Source: Allantophomopsis cytisporea (lineage: Eukaryota; Ascomycota; Leotiomycetes; Phacidiales; Phacidiaceae). From it: 64,000 nucleotides of DNA. The position numbers were made by a program, and so were the translations under genes. Below are positions 41,052 to 53,364 of the stretch, in pieces. The stretch's first letter is position 1. The number at the start of each line of letters is the position of its first letter. The notes under the pieces are model-generated. The model was not told where the DNA came from. It was given only the letters and a program-made list of their open reading frames with translations, and did not search any database. The stretch lies in assembly GCA_024752435.1 (NCBI GenBank), contig CP103029.1, forward strand, positions 1,488,001-1,552,000, given 5' to 3'.

Positions 41052-44000
41052 TTATGATCTCCCAATATCTTTAACCTTCTTTTCACCGCTCCCATAACCT
41101 TCCACACCCATTTCCCTCAAGTTCTTCTCCACCATCCTTACAGCCTCGAGACACACATCCCCACCAACCCGCCAAGTTCTCAACTCCACACCTTCTCGAT
41201 CTAAAATCCTCTTCGCCTTGGCCAAACGACTCTTCCACAGCTGCAGCTTCTTGTTCACCGGAGCTTGAGACCCATTTCCCAGGTCGAAGCTCTCGTCATC
41301 CGACGTGTCGGTTGATTTGTCGTTCCGCCAGCTCAGGCGGTGCGAGGACGGGGTCGCTTGTACACGGCGAGGTGGGGGAAGTGGCGCATTATCAGCTATT
41401 GTGGGACGACCTCGAGTAGTTGGCGGTGCTGAGCGGCCAGGTATTATCGACGATGCTGCAGGGAGCGAATTATATGCTGATGATACCTTTTGGCGAGCGC
41501 TGGACATGTAGCCTGGTTCCGGGGGCGGGATTAGATCTGAGGTATTTTGCGTCTGCGCGAGCGGGTGGTTTGTTTGGGTGGTTTGAGATAGACCTCCTTC
41601 CTTGCTTGCCAGGCGGCGGGGCTTGGGCGGCGGTGGTGGTGTTTTCTTGTCGCTCTTCGATTTTAGGTTGACCTCAGACTGAGCTCCTCGAAGAGCTAAT
41701 GGCTTTGAGGGCCGTACTGGCGGCAGCTTACCTTTCGTGTTATCATTGGCCACAGGCTTGATTGTTGGCTTTTCGATATGTTCAAAGTCGGACATAGACC
41801 GAGGTAGAATATGTTTGTGCGGCTCATGCACATTCTCTTGAGGTTCCTCACTGAGATCAATGAGCATGCCCATCGCTGGGCCAGAACTGGTCTGCGGCTT
41901 TACTTCAGTCCTAGGTCTCGAAGGAAGTGGTGGTCTTGTTTCTGGAGTATCGGGCACGTCGGCTGTCGTAGAGCTTCGATTATCACCAGATTTACGTCTG
42001 TCCGGTGGCGGGGCAAGTGAACGTTTTCGGCGATCACCATTTAGGGCACCCATGGATGAATCGAAGAAGCCCTGACTTGGAGGCGTAGTGACATCCCGAA
42101 TGAATACGCCGATAATTCTTCCAGGATTTGCAAGTACCACATCGGTGTATACCTGTCATTGTTAGTGGTTGATAGATGCAGTATTTACGTGAACATACCT
42201 CGAGATCAGCCTCACCAGAATCCCCTATCAGCAAGAACTTACGTTCAGGGAAGTCACGCATGATCCTCTCCAAAGTACCCTTCTTCCGTTCTGCTACTGG
42301 CTCGAAGATACCTTGCAACATACCACTGTACTGTTTAAGGTGATAGGACCCTGGTGGTAGTCCAGCCAACCTGAAGAAGCTGACGAGAACTGGGAACAAT
42401 TGCCAAGGAGAATTCGATACATAATGTATTCCAACACCCATGTCATACATGGTGTTGTACCACTCCTTCACACCATCAATAGTCAAATCTCCTAGATCAC
42501 GAATGAAGGCATTTCGGAAGATCTCCCTAGCTCCACTACCAATAGAAGAATGTTTGATAGTATCGTCGACATCGCTGATCAGGCTCACACCTTTAGGTTC
42601 CATAATCTTCACCTCTTCGGTGGCGGAGAGATGTTCCGAAGCCAAAACTCTTACATGGGTTGGGACGAAGTCAAGTGCAGCACGCAGAGTAAAATGGCCA
42701 GCTTCATTGGTCATGATAGTCCTGGACTGTGATCTCGTCTCATCGTAGAAAAACACTGTAATAGGAGCCGAGACAAGCGGATTTGTCAAGAATGGCTTCA
42801 GACGAGCCATTAAATGTGCGTTCGCGGCCAACAATTCTTGCTGGTTCATATCCGAAGGTTGGTTCCATGAAGGGCGTTTTGGAAGGTTCCCAGGTCCAGG
42901 GCTATCATCATCTGAGGTGTTTGACGTTAATGGCAAGTTACTTTTTGGACCACGAGGCTCCGAGTTTGGCGAAGGTGGCTGAGAAAATGACGGAGTATGA
43001 CTTGGACGTCGGTCGCCGGAGATGCTGTCCCTGTCCGAATCATAGTTTGAAAATGGCCTTTCACTATAGCCTCCTCTCTCAGCAACCATCTCTTCGTCTC
43101 GTCCCTTTTTCAAAATTTCTTCCGCTTCTTGAGCGATCCTTTCCTGCTCTCTCCTCGCCTCGTGTGCTTCATGTCGAGCACGTAACGAAGTAGACGGATC
43201 TGGACTGCTTTCTCTACTCGCATCGGTTTTGGGGGCAGGAATACCGCTCAATTGCCTTGCCAAACCAATGAGTAATCGGTTTTTCCGATTTAACGGTCCA
43301 CGATGCGGAGAGTACATCCAGCCTCGAACGTCCACATCAACGATGGCTTTATCGTCTTCATACTTCTCCCACTCCTTCTTCCAATACTCAGCATCATTTG
43401 TCTCGGAATCTCTTCTGTCGAACTGGTTTGAGTTCCATGGGTCAACCTTCGGCTCAGTCTTGATATGTCTCCGAGCATATGAAGGAAAGAGAATCATCTC
43501 CTCGTCCCCATGTCGCACGATGGCCACGTCAGGGAAAGCCCCAGGAATTCCCCCCTCATCACTATGCTCATCCATACCCTTGCCGCCCCATTTTTCAGCG
43601 TAAGATGCAGAATAAGTTTGTCTTAATTCATTCGCAGCCTTCAAATACCCCGCCAGCTTCTTTCTCTTCCCACCCCTCTCCCTAGCCTCGACCGAGCGGT
43701 CAAATCCACCATTATCATCACCTATGTAATTTCTGCCACCGGAATAACCAGGCATAGAACCAGATGCCGTCATTGTGCGAGCCGAACGACCATTGTCCGC
43801 CCTCAGACCACCGAATATCCTGTTACCCCTCTTCCTTAAGGCAGCGAGGACTCCTCCACGAGATGCAGCTCTTGCTGCCTTCTTCTGGCGTCGCTCAAGC
43901 TGTTTCTTGACGATGTACTCGTAGATCCGTACGTGCGCGCGGTGCTTGTAGTACGGGAGTGTGAGCTGTCGGAAGTCGGTGAGACGACTCTTCGTGGTTG

Positions 44001-44079
44001 CGTGAGTCTGTGGGAATAGGTATTTGATTAAGGATACACGATGCCGAGGGTGACCGGCGGCTCGCGAGCGAAATGGCAA
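41052..44079 (-). CDS. APP1: APP1-type actin-patch phosphatidate phosphatase
   Basis: Exon 1 runs to 42199 and exon 2 is 42152-41052, separated by a 46-nt GTATGT-CAG intron that joins SGEADLE to VYTDVVLANPGRI. The catalytic DxDxT motif is in LISDVDDTIKHSSIGSG (first Asp near codon 503 of the open frame), followed by VSNSPWQLFPVLVSFF and RKFLLIGDSGEADLE. The last 350 residues are Pro-rich (PPPPKPRRL, PPLPSRP), consistent with SH3 partners of actin patches. App1 dephosphorylates phosphatidate to diacylglycerol at endocytic sites. The 5' end is unresolved. The frame is open from 44111 with basic, protein-like sequence (RVSLIKYLFPQTHATTKSRL), but its first ATG is at 43773, so a small upstream exon probably supplies the start. 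The 44079 boundary is a TTG. Confidence 0.88.
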
Positions 44080-44827
44080 GGGCGCCAGCGCAGCAACTCT
44101 CTTGAAATGAATTTAGAGGTTGAATTTGGGTGCAGTGTCGTGGCGAGTGCTGGAATGAGGCAATCTCAGGAAATTGTAAGGCGCTGCGCTCGTGATGACA
44201 TGCGCGATTGAATTGATTAATGAAGAAATGGGCGTTTTCGTAAGATCGTGATACTGTTACTGAATGAGGTCATCAAAACCCGCAGTACTAACAATGATTG
44301 TCGTTATATGCGTGGTTTTCGGAGCAAAGAAAGTGTTGTGGTTCCGCTGCGTGTCGGTGTTGAGAGGTCAAGGCTGGACTCGACCTGAAGTTACGTCGCT
44401 ATGTCATAATTTATCGCGCAGATACAGTAGCTGTGTTGACCCCTGTCTTGTTCATGGAATGGTCATGCAGGTTTCGAAAAATGCCATCACCGGATCAAGG
44501 TACTTGGCAGGAAGCTTTGCATGCTCTCTGCCACGTTTTCAATTCGCTATACTCCAAATCTTTACATACATTATTATTGAGTATTATGTTTACAGAGGCA
44601 CTCATGACTACACTCCATCCGAGCATTTGATCTTCAGCGTGAACACCAAGATCAAGATCAAGATCAAGATCGGCCTGATTTTGCTCATGGTCCAAGAGCC
44701 TCAGAGCTTGTTTCTGCCACCTAGCCTGGTGATTTACACCACTATTCATTCGCCAAACACCAGACACTAGACACCAGCCACCTTAAAATACTGCCTCGCA
44801 CGTGTTACACTGAGCACGACTAACTAT
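44080..44827. other. Intergenic region with GATCAA repeat
   Basis: About 750 bp between APP1 and the phosphodiesterase 3' end. It may contain the missing APP1 first exon. A GATCAA-type hexamer repeat lies at 44646-44671. Confidence 0.5.
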
Positions 44828-46397
44828 CTAAAAGTACCAAGACTGACCTGCCTTCGAAATTTGAAAATCTACTCCAAGCTCAATGACCTCCTCATACTTA
44901 TTAAGTTGTTCCAGAATCTTCACTCCCACATGATGATCGTCGTCTAACTTGTCCTTCATATGGATGATGACTACCTTTATACCCTCCAGTGGCCGAATAG
45001 TGTATAATGAAGACGATCGAGGTACTTCTAAGTCATCATCAGGTGGAAATGCGGGTAACTCGGACAGTGACATCGGCGAAGCAGATCTTCGACTAAGCAG
45101 TGGGATGTCATCTGCACTCAGATCTTCGGGTGATGAGGTTTGGGGTACGGTTCTGGGACTGATACCCGAACTCTCTCGTTTTGAAATTCTGGTTACTGGT
45201 AGAGGAGGCTGAGGCTTGGCCCGAGGAGGATTCGAAAGCCCTTGGCTTTGTCTCTTCCGCTTTTTGTGTTCCTTTATTCTGTCACTATCGTCGGGCACTT
45301 TGCTAAAGCCATATCTTTCGGCTTCTACCAAAGATGCAAGCACTTGGAGCTCCTCGATAAGGTACCGAGGAGCTAGATGACCATATAGTCTCTCAATCGG
45401 ATGCGAGTCGTCGTAAGAACATTCAATAAAAATGGCTTTGAGGGCACCTGATACGATCTTAGGAGCAGCATCTATCCAGACGTTCCTATTTCGAGGCGAC
45501 AGCGACACACTATCAGGTTCAACATCTCCAAACATCAGAACTTCAGTGCCCGACTCAACTTCGCGTACAAAATATGCAGAACTATCGTAGACGCAAATAT
45601 GTGCTGATTCGGAACGCGGTATTGATCCCGGCGACAATGCGGCTATGCTCCCTGCAGTTGGCGATAGGGGGGCATTTGCATCAGAATTAACACGATGCAG
45701 GCCAACACTCGAACCCCGATGACTATGTCTTTCCATACAATGGCCATGGCTGACACTCCATGGCTTGATTGATAGACCAATAGCGACTTCAGTATAGCCC
45801 TTGCTCGGACCTTCCCCTAGAGCTGGAGAGCCTCCTTCTACAAGACGTAAATAAGTCACGAGACCTGCGCCATTGTTCTCGTCCGAAAGGTTTGGCCAAA
45901 TGACGTTATTAAAGATATGCCTCTTGAATGCCTCGATTGTCGAAGGCAGGGCAGCTAATTGTTTTGGTCTTGTGCCTTGCAAAGAGGCAGTATTGACCAC
46001 AAATCCAGTGATGTGGTCCAAATGAGGGTGAGTAATAACATAAGTTTCGATAAGCTCTCTTGTTACGTGTGCCGCATTGGCCGTAGGTGAAGCATGCGGG
46101 CACTCGAATCCAGCAAACGGCCCATCTCTGATAACTATTGAGGTTGATATAGGAGAGTTAGGATGATGGACAGGCAGCTGCTCTTCAAATATTTTGATGA
46201 TGGCCGAGAGATGCACGCCTGCATCCAGCGCAAGAACCGAGCCTTTCTTCCATCCTGCTGCTATAGATCGTATGAGGAAGGCTGTTGTATTGTCTTCTCG
46301 AGGACCACCTCCAGCACCCTATGAGATAATTAGCTACAACCAATTTTACTTTACAAAACACAGAGGTGCAGGAAACCTCAAAAATGGATATATCCAT
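44828..46397 (-). CDS. PDE1: Class II (low-affinity) cyclic nucleotide phosphodiesterase
   Basis: Exon 2 (46318-44828) is secure and opens GAGGGPREDNTTAFLIRSIA. Exon 1 is placed at 46397-46362 (MDISIFEVSCTS) with a 43-nt intron using a weak GTGTTT donor; this gives FEVSCTS-GAGGGPRED, close to the family pattern FQVxxLGxGGGPRED. The product is then 508 aa. The class II signature HxHLDH is in VITHPHLDHITGFVVN (His109, His111, Asp113, His114), part of the metallo-beta-lactamase-like site. Later family motifs are LMFGDVEPD, AIFIECSYDDS and LYGHLAPRYLIEEL, then KVVIIHMK. A Ser/Pro-rich insertion sits before the last block. It hydrolyses cAMP and tunes PKA signalling. Exon 1 is the uncertain part. 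Confidence 0.9.
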
Positions 46398-47869
46398 TTT
46401 CAGGGGTAACCATCAAAGTTTACCAAACATTGCAGTACACTTTAGCAACCCGATGATATAGGCACGTGACTATATGTTGATTGCTCTTAGTCCTGAGTGA
46501 CAGAGAAGCAAACACAAATGATACTTGATTTGCGGATAGCACGTTCTCGTTTGTACACATTCATCTTCTGACTCGTTCAGGTGCATATGCTTTGCAGCCA
46601 CACCACCAATTGATGGATGGGTTTCAGGACAGGTGCAGGCAAATTGAGGAGGGACCTATTATCTGGGAGAGCACATACCAATACGATAACCTGCAATGCA
46701 GGCGCCTCTTCCCCACCAACCATGAAATGGCGTTTTCAATCCCAGATCACGTGGAATAATGGTAAGGGAGGAGCAAAGAGTGTTCGTGCTCGAGGTTCGT
46801 TTTGAGCACCGTGCTGTGCGTGATGCAGCGATCCGAGTCTATGTCGATCAACTGTGGAGACCTGTTGCTGGGGGTGTCCGAATTAAGGTTCAGGCTCTCT
46901 ACTCTGTTGTTTTTGATCCACAATGAAGCTGCAAAGACAAGGCAAGCTATATGACTTGAAGGATAAGGATAACGACAAGAAAGGGACTCGCAGAAAGAGG
47001 ATGATGTTCGAGTGCAGACGTGCGTGTTTCGTGATACTTGCCTGTCTGTATTGCTATAGTAAGTAGGTACTTGGGATCGCCGAGATGCCTGAAATTCGGG
47101 GAATATCTGGCGCTTTGCTGATTGGCGTCTGGCCCGAGGAATGCTGCTACGCCGGAAACGTATGGGTCTGAAGGAGACTCCTGTCAGTCTTCATAAGCTT
47201 CCTTAGATGATGATAGTTGAAGCATGATCTTAGCTAGCTGGGAAGACTCCTTTTAACGTCACATTGACAGTAGAATCATAATGTATTCTATCATCTTCAA
47301 AAGACACAGCGAGTCGAACTGGAGCTGGATCATCAAGGACAATGAAGGACTTTTCGTTACAGTGTACTGAGTCACAGGGGGAACCTAGACATGAAGATCA
47401 AGCCTGGACTCATTTAGAAAACTACAAGAGAGTCTGAGAAAGTCTTATGGGCGAGAGAAGAAAGAGTGTTTTACTTTTTGAAGCGTTCGATATTCATACC
47501 ACTGAATGTATTCATTTATCTCTCCATTGCTACTGAGTCGTATTGGTTTTCAGAATAATTCTCTTCCCAGACATTCAAAACCACAATGATCCCAAGTATC
47601 GTTATTGTGCTTATTGTCATTCAATACAGCATCATGAATGTCTTTGTAATTAGTATAAACGGCGATACCGAGCTTATAACGTTTGTGCTTCAAGGCGGTA
47701 CGGAATTTTTATTCGTTATCTACCTTGTCTTCCTTTCTTACGTCGTTAGAGTTCTTTAGCATCAACACCGCTTCCCAAGGCCTGCAACCTCGTTACTTTA
47801 TCAACATATCAACTCAAGAATTATAAGTTTCGATACATAACAAACTTGTTATATTCCATAGCTCTTACA
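46398..47869. other. Divergent intergenic region, no gene seen
   Basis: 1.47 kb between the phosphodiesterase and the P450. The 62-codon frame at 46617 has no support. Confidence 0.5.
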
Positions 47870-49715
47870 ATGGCTCTCGAATCAAATCAGGAATTTCGGC
47901 TTCTGGGCTTAAATATAGTCATTATCTGTAGAGTTCTGTTGTCGGCATCGGTTATGTGGGTATGATTACCCCACTCGTCTTATACTTTATATTCCACGAC
48001 TAATCCCGTAGCTTCTTGCAAAAGTCTTCTACAACATCTACTTCCATCCGCTCGCAAAATATCCAGGTCCATTCTTGGCGAGAATTACGGACTGGTACGC
48101 CTTCTATTATACGTACCATGGCCTCACTCATAAGGAGCAGTTACGGTGTCACGAAAAGTATGGTAAGTCACACTTGTACAATCACCTCATCCAGCAACTT
48201 TGTATATATATATCATCCACGACATCCTGTTTTGACTACTATTGGTAGGCAGCGTGGTCAGATACACACCCAACAGACTTCTCTTCAATACTCATACTGC
48301 CCTACATGAGATTTATAGCAAGAACAGCAATGTCCGTAAAGCCACGACATATAGTCATATGTCAGAAGCAGGTAGCTTCTACAACATAGCTACAGCAGTA
48401 GACTTTTCAATCGCCAGCCGAAAGAGAAAAATAGTCGGTCAGGCATTATCTGAAGCTGCGTTAAGGGAATATGAACCTGCTATTCTTGGCCACATTGATA
48501 CATTCGTGAAGGAGATCGGTAAGGGTGCCGAAAATAAGAACACGTCAGACTGGTCTGTTGTTCGAAACATGGCTGACTGGAGTAAGTTTCTCCTTTGAAC
48601 TCCGATGTCCTTTTGTTTGATATATGTTGTCTGGAAATTCAGAATTACCAAGACAGACTCGAACTTAACAAACTCTACAGGTAACTATCTGACTTTCGAC
48701 ATAATGGCCAGTCTTGTCTTCAGCCAATCATTCAAGATGCTCTTGGAGCCCACTAAGCGGCCACTGGTTGAGTCGATCGAGGACAAGAATAAGCACATTG
48801 GTATCCAGATGGAGAGACCATTCGCTCCAAAGCGAACACTCGAATCATTTTTAGTATCCAGAATTGTCAGCGGATCGGAAATGTTTGTTGAAACAGCCAA
48901 GGAAATGGTCGCAAAGCGTATGGGCACTCCAAGTCTCAATGCAGCATCCAAAGACGTCTTTTCGTACATCTTGGCAGCCAAAGATCCCGAGACGGGGAAG
49001 GGGATGCCAATTCCTGAGATCTGGACAGAGGCGGTCGCACTCATTATCGCAGGTGAGTAAGATCCAGGTTGGTGCCATTTTACTAACTTCAATAGGTTCT
49101 GACACTTCCTCAACTGCTTTAGCTGGAATGCTCTTCTATCTATCTCAAAATCATCATGCATATGAAGCCACCATCAAGGAAGTTCGCACTGCTTTTCCCA
49201 CTGCAGCATCAATAGTGTCTGGATCACAACTATCGAGCTGCATCTACCTATCAGCCGCGTTAGATGAAGCAATGAGAATGTCTCCATCGGTAGGCTCCTC
49301 ACTCTGGCGAGAGGTGCTTGAAGGTGGTCTAACCATAGATGGACACGTCATTCCAGCCGGTTCAGACGTAGGAGTTTCGATATACGCAATCCATCATAAT
49401 CCCGTATACTACCCCAGAGCATTCACATATGATCCTGAGCGTTGGCTCTCACTAGACAAGTCTTCGGATATCAACGCCGCTCGTGCTGCTTTCGCACCTT
49501 TCAGTTTAGGTCCCCGAGCCTGCATTGGTAAGAACCTAGCTTTGAAAGAGTTGCGACTTTCGCTTGCAAGAGTGTTGTGGGAGTATGATTTCAGGGCTGT
49601 CAATAAGCTTGAGGGCTTGGGTGGAGGTAGAGAAGGCGAATATGCTGTGAGGCAGCACTTGACTGCTCTGAAGGATGGGCCGGGTTTGCAGTTCAAGAGG
49701 AGAGAAGACATATAG
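47870..49715 (+). CDS. Cytochrome P450 monooxygenase
   Basis: Five exons: 47870-47959, 48012-48162, 48249-48581, 48681-49052 and 49096-49715. All introns are GT-AG; the spliced CDS is 1566 nt (521 aa). The N-terminus is hydrophobic (LLGLNIVIICRVLLSASVMW), an ER membrane anchor. It is followed by FYNIYFHPLAKYPGPFLARI, the I-helix AGSDTSSTALAG, the K-helix ExxR (ALDEAMRM, Glu373-Arg376), PERW, and the heme loop FSLGPRACIGKNLA with ligand Cys458. The look is that of microsomal fungal P450s of the benzoate 4-hydroxylase / isotrichodermin C-15 hydroxylase superclade; the substrate cannot be told. No terpene synthase, PKS or NRPS lies nearby, so it may be a stand-alone detoxification or catabolic enzyme. 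Confidence 0.93.
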
Positions 49716-50370
49716 CTCTGTGCTATTAATGTGGATTTTTCCTCATTTACTCAAAGCACTTGATATTACTGGGAACAAAGTACCCAATTTTGCAACCGTC
49801 TATCATGAAACATCGAAAATTGAGCTACATATTGAAGGGCTCGAGTTACTTTCCTTCATGCAAATAGTAGGTGAATAGGTTTGACTGTACCAAGATGTGC
49901 AATTGTCTTCTTGATCCCCAAAGTCAAATGAATTGTCAATTCGTAAACAGAGACTATTATTTTATAAGCAAAACTCTTGCAAGCCAGATCTTGCACAAAA
50001 GCATCCACAATATCTCTTTTGCTTAGAGATCAAGTCAGCGATAGGGCCACATCACCAAAGTAAAGTAACCTGGAGTTAGTAAGCTATACTACTACAATAC
50101 TTTGGAACCGTAAACTGATACCCCAGACTAGAACGGAATAGGGTGAGCCGCAGGATAACATATCTTCCTGATAGATTTGGAGTCCGCTACTCAGATGGTA
50201 TATCATCTGTGTTACGTCAGAGCCAACTATAAAGATAGAGCTCCAAGCCCTTATACTTCCCACTACCCAGATTGACTCCAAAAACCACCATCACGGTCTG
50301 ATCTAACCTAACCTGGCCTGTGAGCAGAGCGACAATACACTATACATAGTATTATCTCTATAACTACGAA
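49716..50370. other. Intergenic region, no gene seen
   Basis: About 650 bp between the P450 and the small Cys-rich gene. No ORF with support. Confidence 0.5.
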
Positions 50371-50616
50371 ATGTGCACCACGTATTATGGCTTCTACGAA
50401 TGCGGCCATCCATCTGGGCCAGCTTTCACAGTCCGCTGCGAAGATATCGAGGATGGCGTTGATCCCGAAGATTGTGGAGAGGAGGGCCATGTCACTGACC
50501 ACTTCTATGAGGCTGGTATCTGTGGAAGATGTTATGGTAAGTCCTCCAGGTCTTCTTACCTGACAGTATCGCTATACTGGAACTGATTATTGGAAGTCAC
50601 ACGCGGTGGTCGTTAA
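50371..50616 (+). CDS. Small Cys/His-rich protein, about 61 aa
   Basis: Exon 1 (50371-50536) encodes MCTTYYGFYECGHPSGPAFT, then VRCEDIEDGVDPEDCGEEGH and a closing ICGRCY. A GTAAGT donor at 50537 cuts the reading frame, and joining to 50597 gives the ending VTRGGR and a TAA. Without splicing it would end 15 residues later as SYLTVSLYWN. Cys-x-His spacing (YECGH, ICGRCY) suggests one zinc site. No signal peptide is present. Very short fungal proteins starting MCT-Y-x-x-Y-x-CGH are, to my recollection, widespread but unnamed. The second exon is tentative. Confidence 0.55.
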
Positions 50617-51315
50617 AGAAGATGGAGACATGACTGAAGAAATGACTTCGTAATTACAGTATATGCCGCGTTGTTTTAGAAATTTAGTGCCTTGACTTCT
50701 ACATGCCTGTGTTTAAAGGATGAGTGATTTTGTGATAAGATGAGCAAGTGTCTCATGCACCCATTGTAGTACCTGTTGTGCCCTAGATAAAGACCTTCTG
50801 GAGTACTCGTAGCGATGATGACTGGTGTGAGGTAGTTATGATTTGTGAACCTCTTCTTGGATTCTCAATCTGCAAACTTGCCTACTAGAACCGCTTTCAA
50901 CCGCAGCTGACTTAATAAATGAATCGTGTCCGGTTTAAACCCATTTTGATACCTCGACCGGTTCATCAGTTTGGCTTCTAGAACCATGGCATTTGCGTCA
51001 CTTGGTCATGTCACGTATTTCATTATGTATCTGAGGTGGATTGGTTGAAGATCATTCTCTAGACTGTCATTATATGCCACTTCCATCAGGACGAATTAGA
51101 GGAAGCGCGAGTCTGTTGGGGTGTCTATTGACACTAATGATAAATGACTTATGTTCCTCCAAGTCTTCCTATGCCATTCAAATCCTACTCCTGGGCCTTA
51201 AACGCAACTAAGCGTGAACTGAAGAAGGTGGTATCATACGATCCTGCCATAGCGCCTTAACTCCAAAAATGCAATCAGAATGATGAAGTATCACGAAGTC
51301 CTATACGAGACAGGT
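50617..51315. other. Intergenic region, no gene seen
   Basis: About 700 bp between a plus-strand gene and a convergent minus-strand gene. No believable ORF. Confidence 0.5.
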
Positions 51316-52986
51316 CTAAGCGATTTCAACAGCAATTCTAAGATCGGATCCTAGCCAGCTGTTGGCACTGAACTCTTGAAGAATCTCAGCCCACTTCTCG
51401 TCATCTCCGACTTCAACCAAACCAGACATGCTCAAGACGCGAATGTGCTTCAATTCCAAACCCTCGGCATCACCAATGATGTTGTGTGCGTGCTGGACGA
51501 GGCTCGAGAAGCCAGGGCAAACACTGGCGTTGACAGCAGCTGGCGAGCGAACACAGGTGTTGTTGTGAAGGATGTTGATGTGGTATTTGAAGTTGTTGTC
51601 GATACCGTTTGGAATAGTAATAGCCTGAGCATTCTCCGGCTGGGTGACTGTAGGTGGATGGTTGTCCATGGTGAGTGCTTCTGACGACTTGAAACGTTTA
51701 GTAGGACTTTGTGGTTGTGTGTTAGAGAAGGTTGGGTCGATATTGTAGTGATACGGGTCTAGTTTGGGATCAATGTTTGGATTATGTGCCTCGTCGCTTG
51801 GAGAGTATGGGCTTTGTGTGTTTTGTGGTGATGTCTCCGACGCGTCATCTTGACCGCGTTTCTTGGGATTGCCTGATTTCCGCGCCTCAACAGCATATTG
51901 GCGTTGGCGTTCGTTGGTGACCATGCGACGGAGGAGCGGAGTCACAAGCGAGATGACCTTGTTCTTCATTTGAGGCCACTTCAACTTGCGATCATCGCCG
52001 CTGAAGCATCTATCGCCCCAACCTTCATCTTCCAGAAAGTTCTTCACGCAGCCAAAGAGCTTCAACTTCACCATATCCGTATCACCCCGACCTCTGTTTC
52101 CTACGCAGTCTCTTCGTTCAGGATGATTTGGGTCAAGCATGTAGGTTTTGGCAGCAGCTTGGAGGTGAAGGAAGTCTTCTGGAGATAACTCAAGAGATGT
52201 GAACAACTTCGACATTGGTGGGCGAGTGTACTTCTTGCTGGCTTGCGACGGTCTACGGAAGAGAGCAGCAGCAGAGTGCACACCTGCAGCTCTAGCATCG
52301 GATGGCCCAACAGGAGGATTGGAGGCATATTCGGCTTCTGTCATCGATGGTTCGCCAGTTTTATCTTCAGGGGGTGAAGGGCCCCATATCTCTCTTTCTC
52401 TTGCAAGCTGATCTTCGTCCTCAGATACCTCATCTCTTCTTCTCTTGTTGCTCTTGAAGTTCTCATCTTGCTTATCCTGCGATCGACCTTTGCGACTTGA
52501 CGTACCATTTTCTGCTGGACTTACGGGAAAGGTAAAGCCTGGCTGTCTTGAGTGCCTCGTACTTCGACGCATTTCACCATAGTCTCCCTGAGATTCTTGT
52601 CCACCAGCAGTTGCAGCTGCCTCGAGGAGGCTTGCGAAGTGGTCTCCACCAGTTGATGGCGGTGCATCATTGTTTTGCGGAGGATGCTCGAAGTTGGCGA
52701 GGGATTCGAGAAGCGTCTGGGCATCTATGTCAAGAGGTTGACCGCTCTGCATGGCTGAAGTGGCCGGTGTGTGAGTATAGTTTTCAATGTTGAAGAAGTC
52801 GCTGTTGGCATATACCGTACCATTTGTTTGATTACCATGGTATCCTTCCGTGTATGCATACATGTTTGCGTCTGTAGCACTGCTTCTTGCGAGGTTCCTC
52901 AAGACGGCTTCTTGCTCCGGATCGAAGCCGCTGGTTTGATTGCTGTTGGACATTGTCGGCGGGACGATCAAAGTTGTATTTTCCAA
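51316..52986 (-). CDS. Unrecognised nuclear-looking protein, 556 aa
   Basis: Single exon starting MENTTLIVPPTMSNSNQTSG; Met12 is an equally good start. Residues 1-250 are disordered and charged, with a bipartite basic segment (FKSNKRRRDEVSEDED). A conserved-looking globular helical block at residues about 255-360 (LFTSLELSPEDFLHLQAAAK, ERRDCVGNRGRGDTDMVKLK, LFGCVKNFLEDEGWGDRCF, LLRRMVTNERQRQYAVEA) is followed by a Pro/Ser linker with KRFKSS. The C-terminus is ordered (HINILHNNTCVRSPAAVNAS, ELKHIRVLSMSGLVEVGDDE). The layout suits a chromatin or transcription regulator, but this is inference and I cannot name a family. Its start is 378 bp from the divergent LMBR1 gene. Confidence 0.8.
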   Translation of the reverse strand: MENTTLIVPPTMSNSNQTSGFDPEQEAVLRNLARSSATDANMYAYTEGYHGNQTNGTVYANSDFFNIENYTHTPATSAMQSGQPLDIDAQTLLESLANFEHPPQNNDAPPSTGGDHFASLLEAAATAGGQESQGDYGEMRRSTRHSRQPGFTFPVSPAENGTSSRKGRSQDKQDENFKSNKRRRDEVSEDEDQLAREREIWGPSPPEDKTGEPSMTEAEYASNPPVGPSDARAAGVHSAAALFRRPSQASKKYTRPPMSKLFTSLELSPEDFLHLQAAAKTYMLDPNHPERRDCVGNRGRGDTDMVKLKLFGCVKNFLEDEGWGDRCFSGDDRKLKWPQMKNKVISLVTPLLRRMVTNERQRQYAVEARKSGNPKKRGQDDASETSPQNTQSPYSPSDEAHNPNIDPKLDPYHYNIDPTFSNTQPQSPTKRFKSSEALTMDNHPPTVTQPENAQAITIPNGIDNNFKYHINILHNNTCVRSPAAVNASVCPGFSSLVQHAHNIIGDAEGLELKHIRVLSMSGLVEVGDDEKWAEILQEFSANSWLGSDLRIAVEIA

Positions 52987-53364
52987 TGCCGGTCATTCGA
53001 AATTTTTTATTTTCAACAAAGATCAATGGCCTAGCTCTCGAGGAGCATCAGCAAGCTCAAGAAGAGCAATTATCACTTTTGACGTCGTCCCAATGGCGAA
53101 GTGTTTATTGTCGCAGCGACGATGATAATAGTTTGCGCTGTTTGCATTGTGAGCAGACTTGTTTGTGTCGTTTGCTCGAAGCTATTATGTGGGTGTTGCT
53201 AAGCGCGTTAGCCCATCCGGACAATTCCGTTTGATAACTCCGCGTGAGCGTTGCGTGCGTCACCGTTGGGCGGTGTCTATCAATATCCTCTCCCATTGTG
53301 CCAATTTGCGACAAACCCATTTAGATGCGCTGTAATGTTTTCACAGCTTTAACATACGAATACA

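Noticed and set aside
47870..49715. P450 as part of a secondary-metabolite cluster
   Set aside because: Neighbours are a phosphodiesterase, a tiny Cys protein and an unknown nuclear protein; no backbone synthase, transporter or pathway regulator is present.
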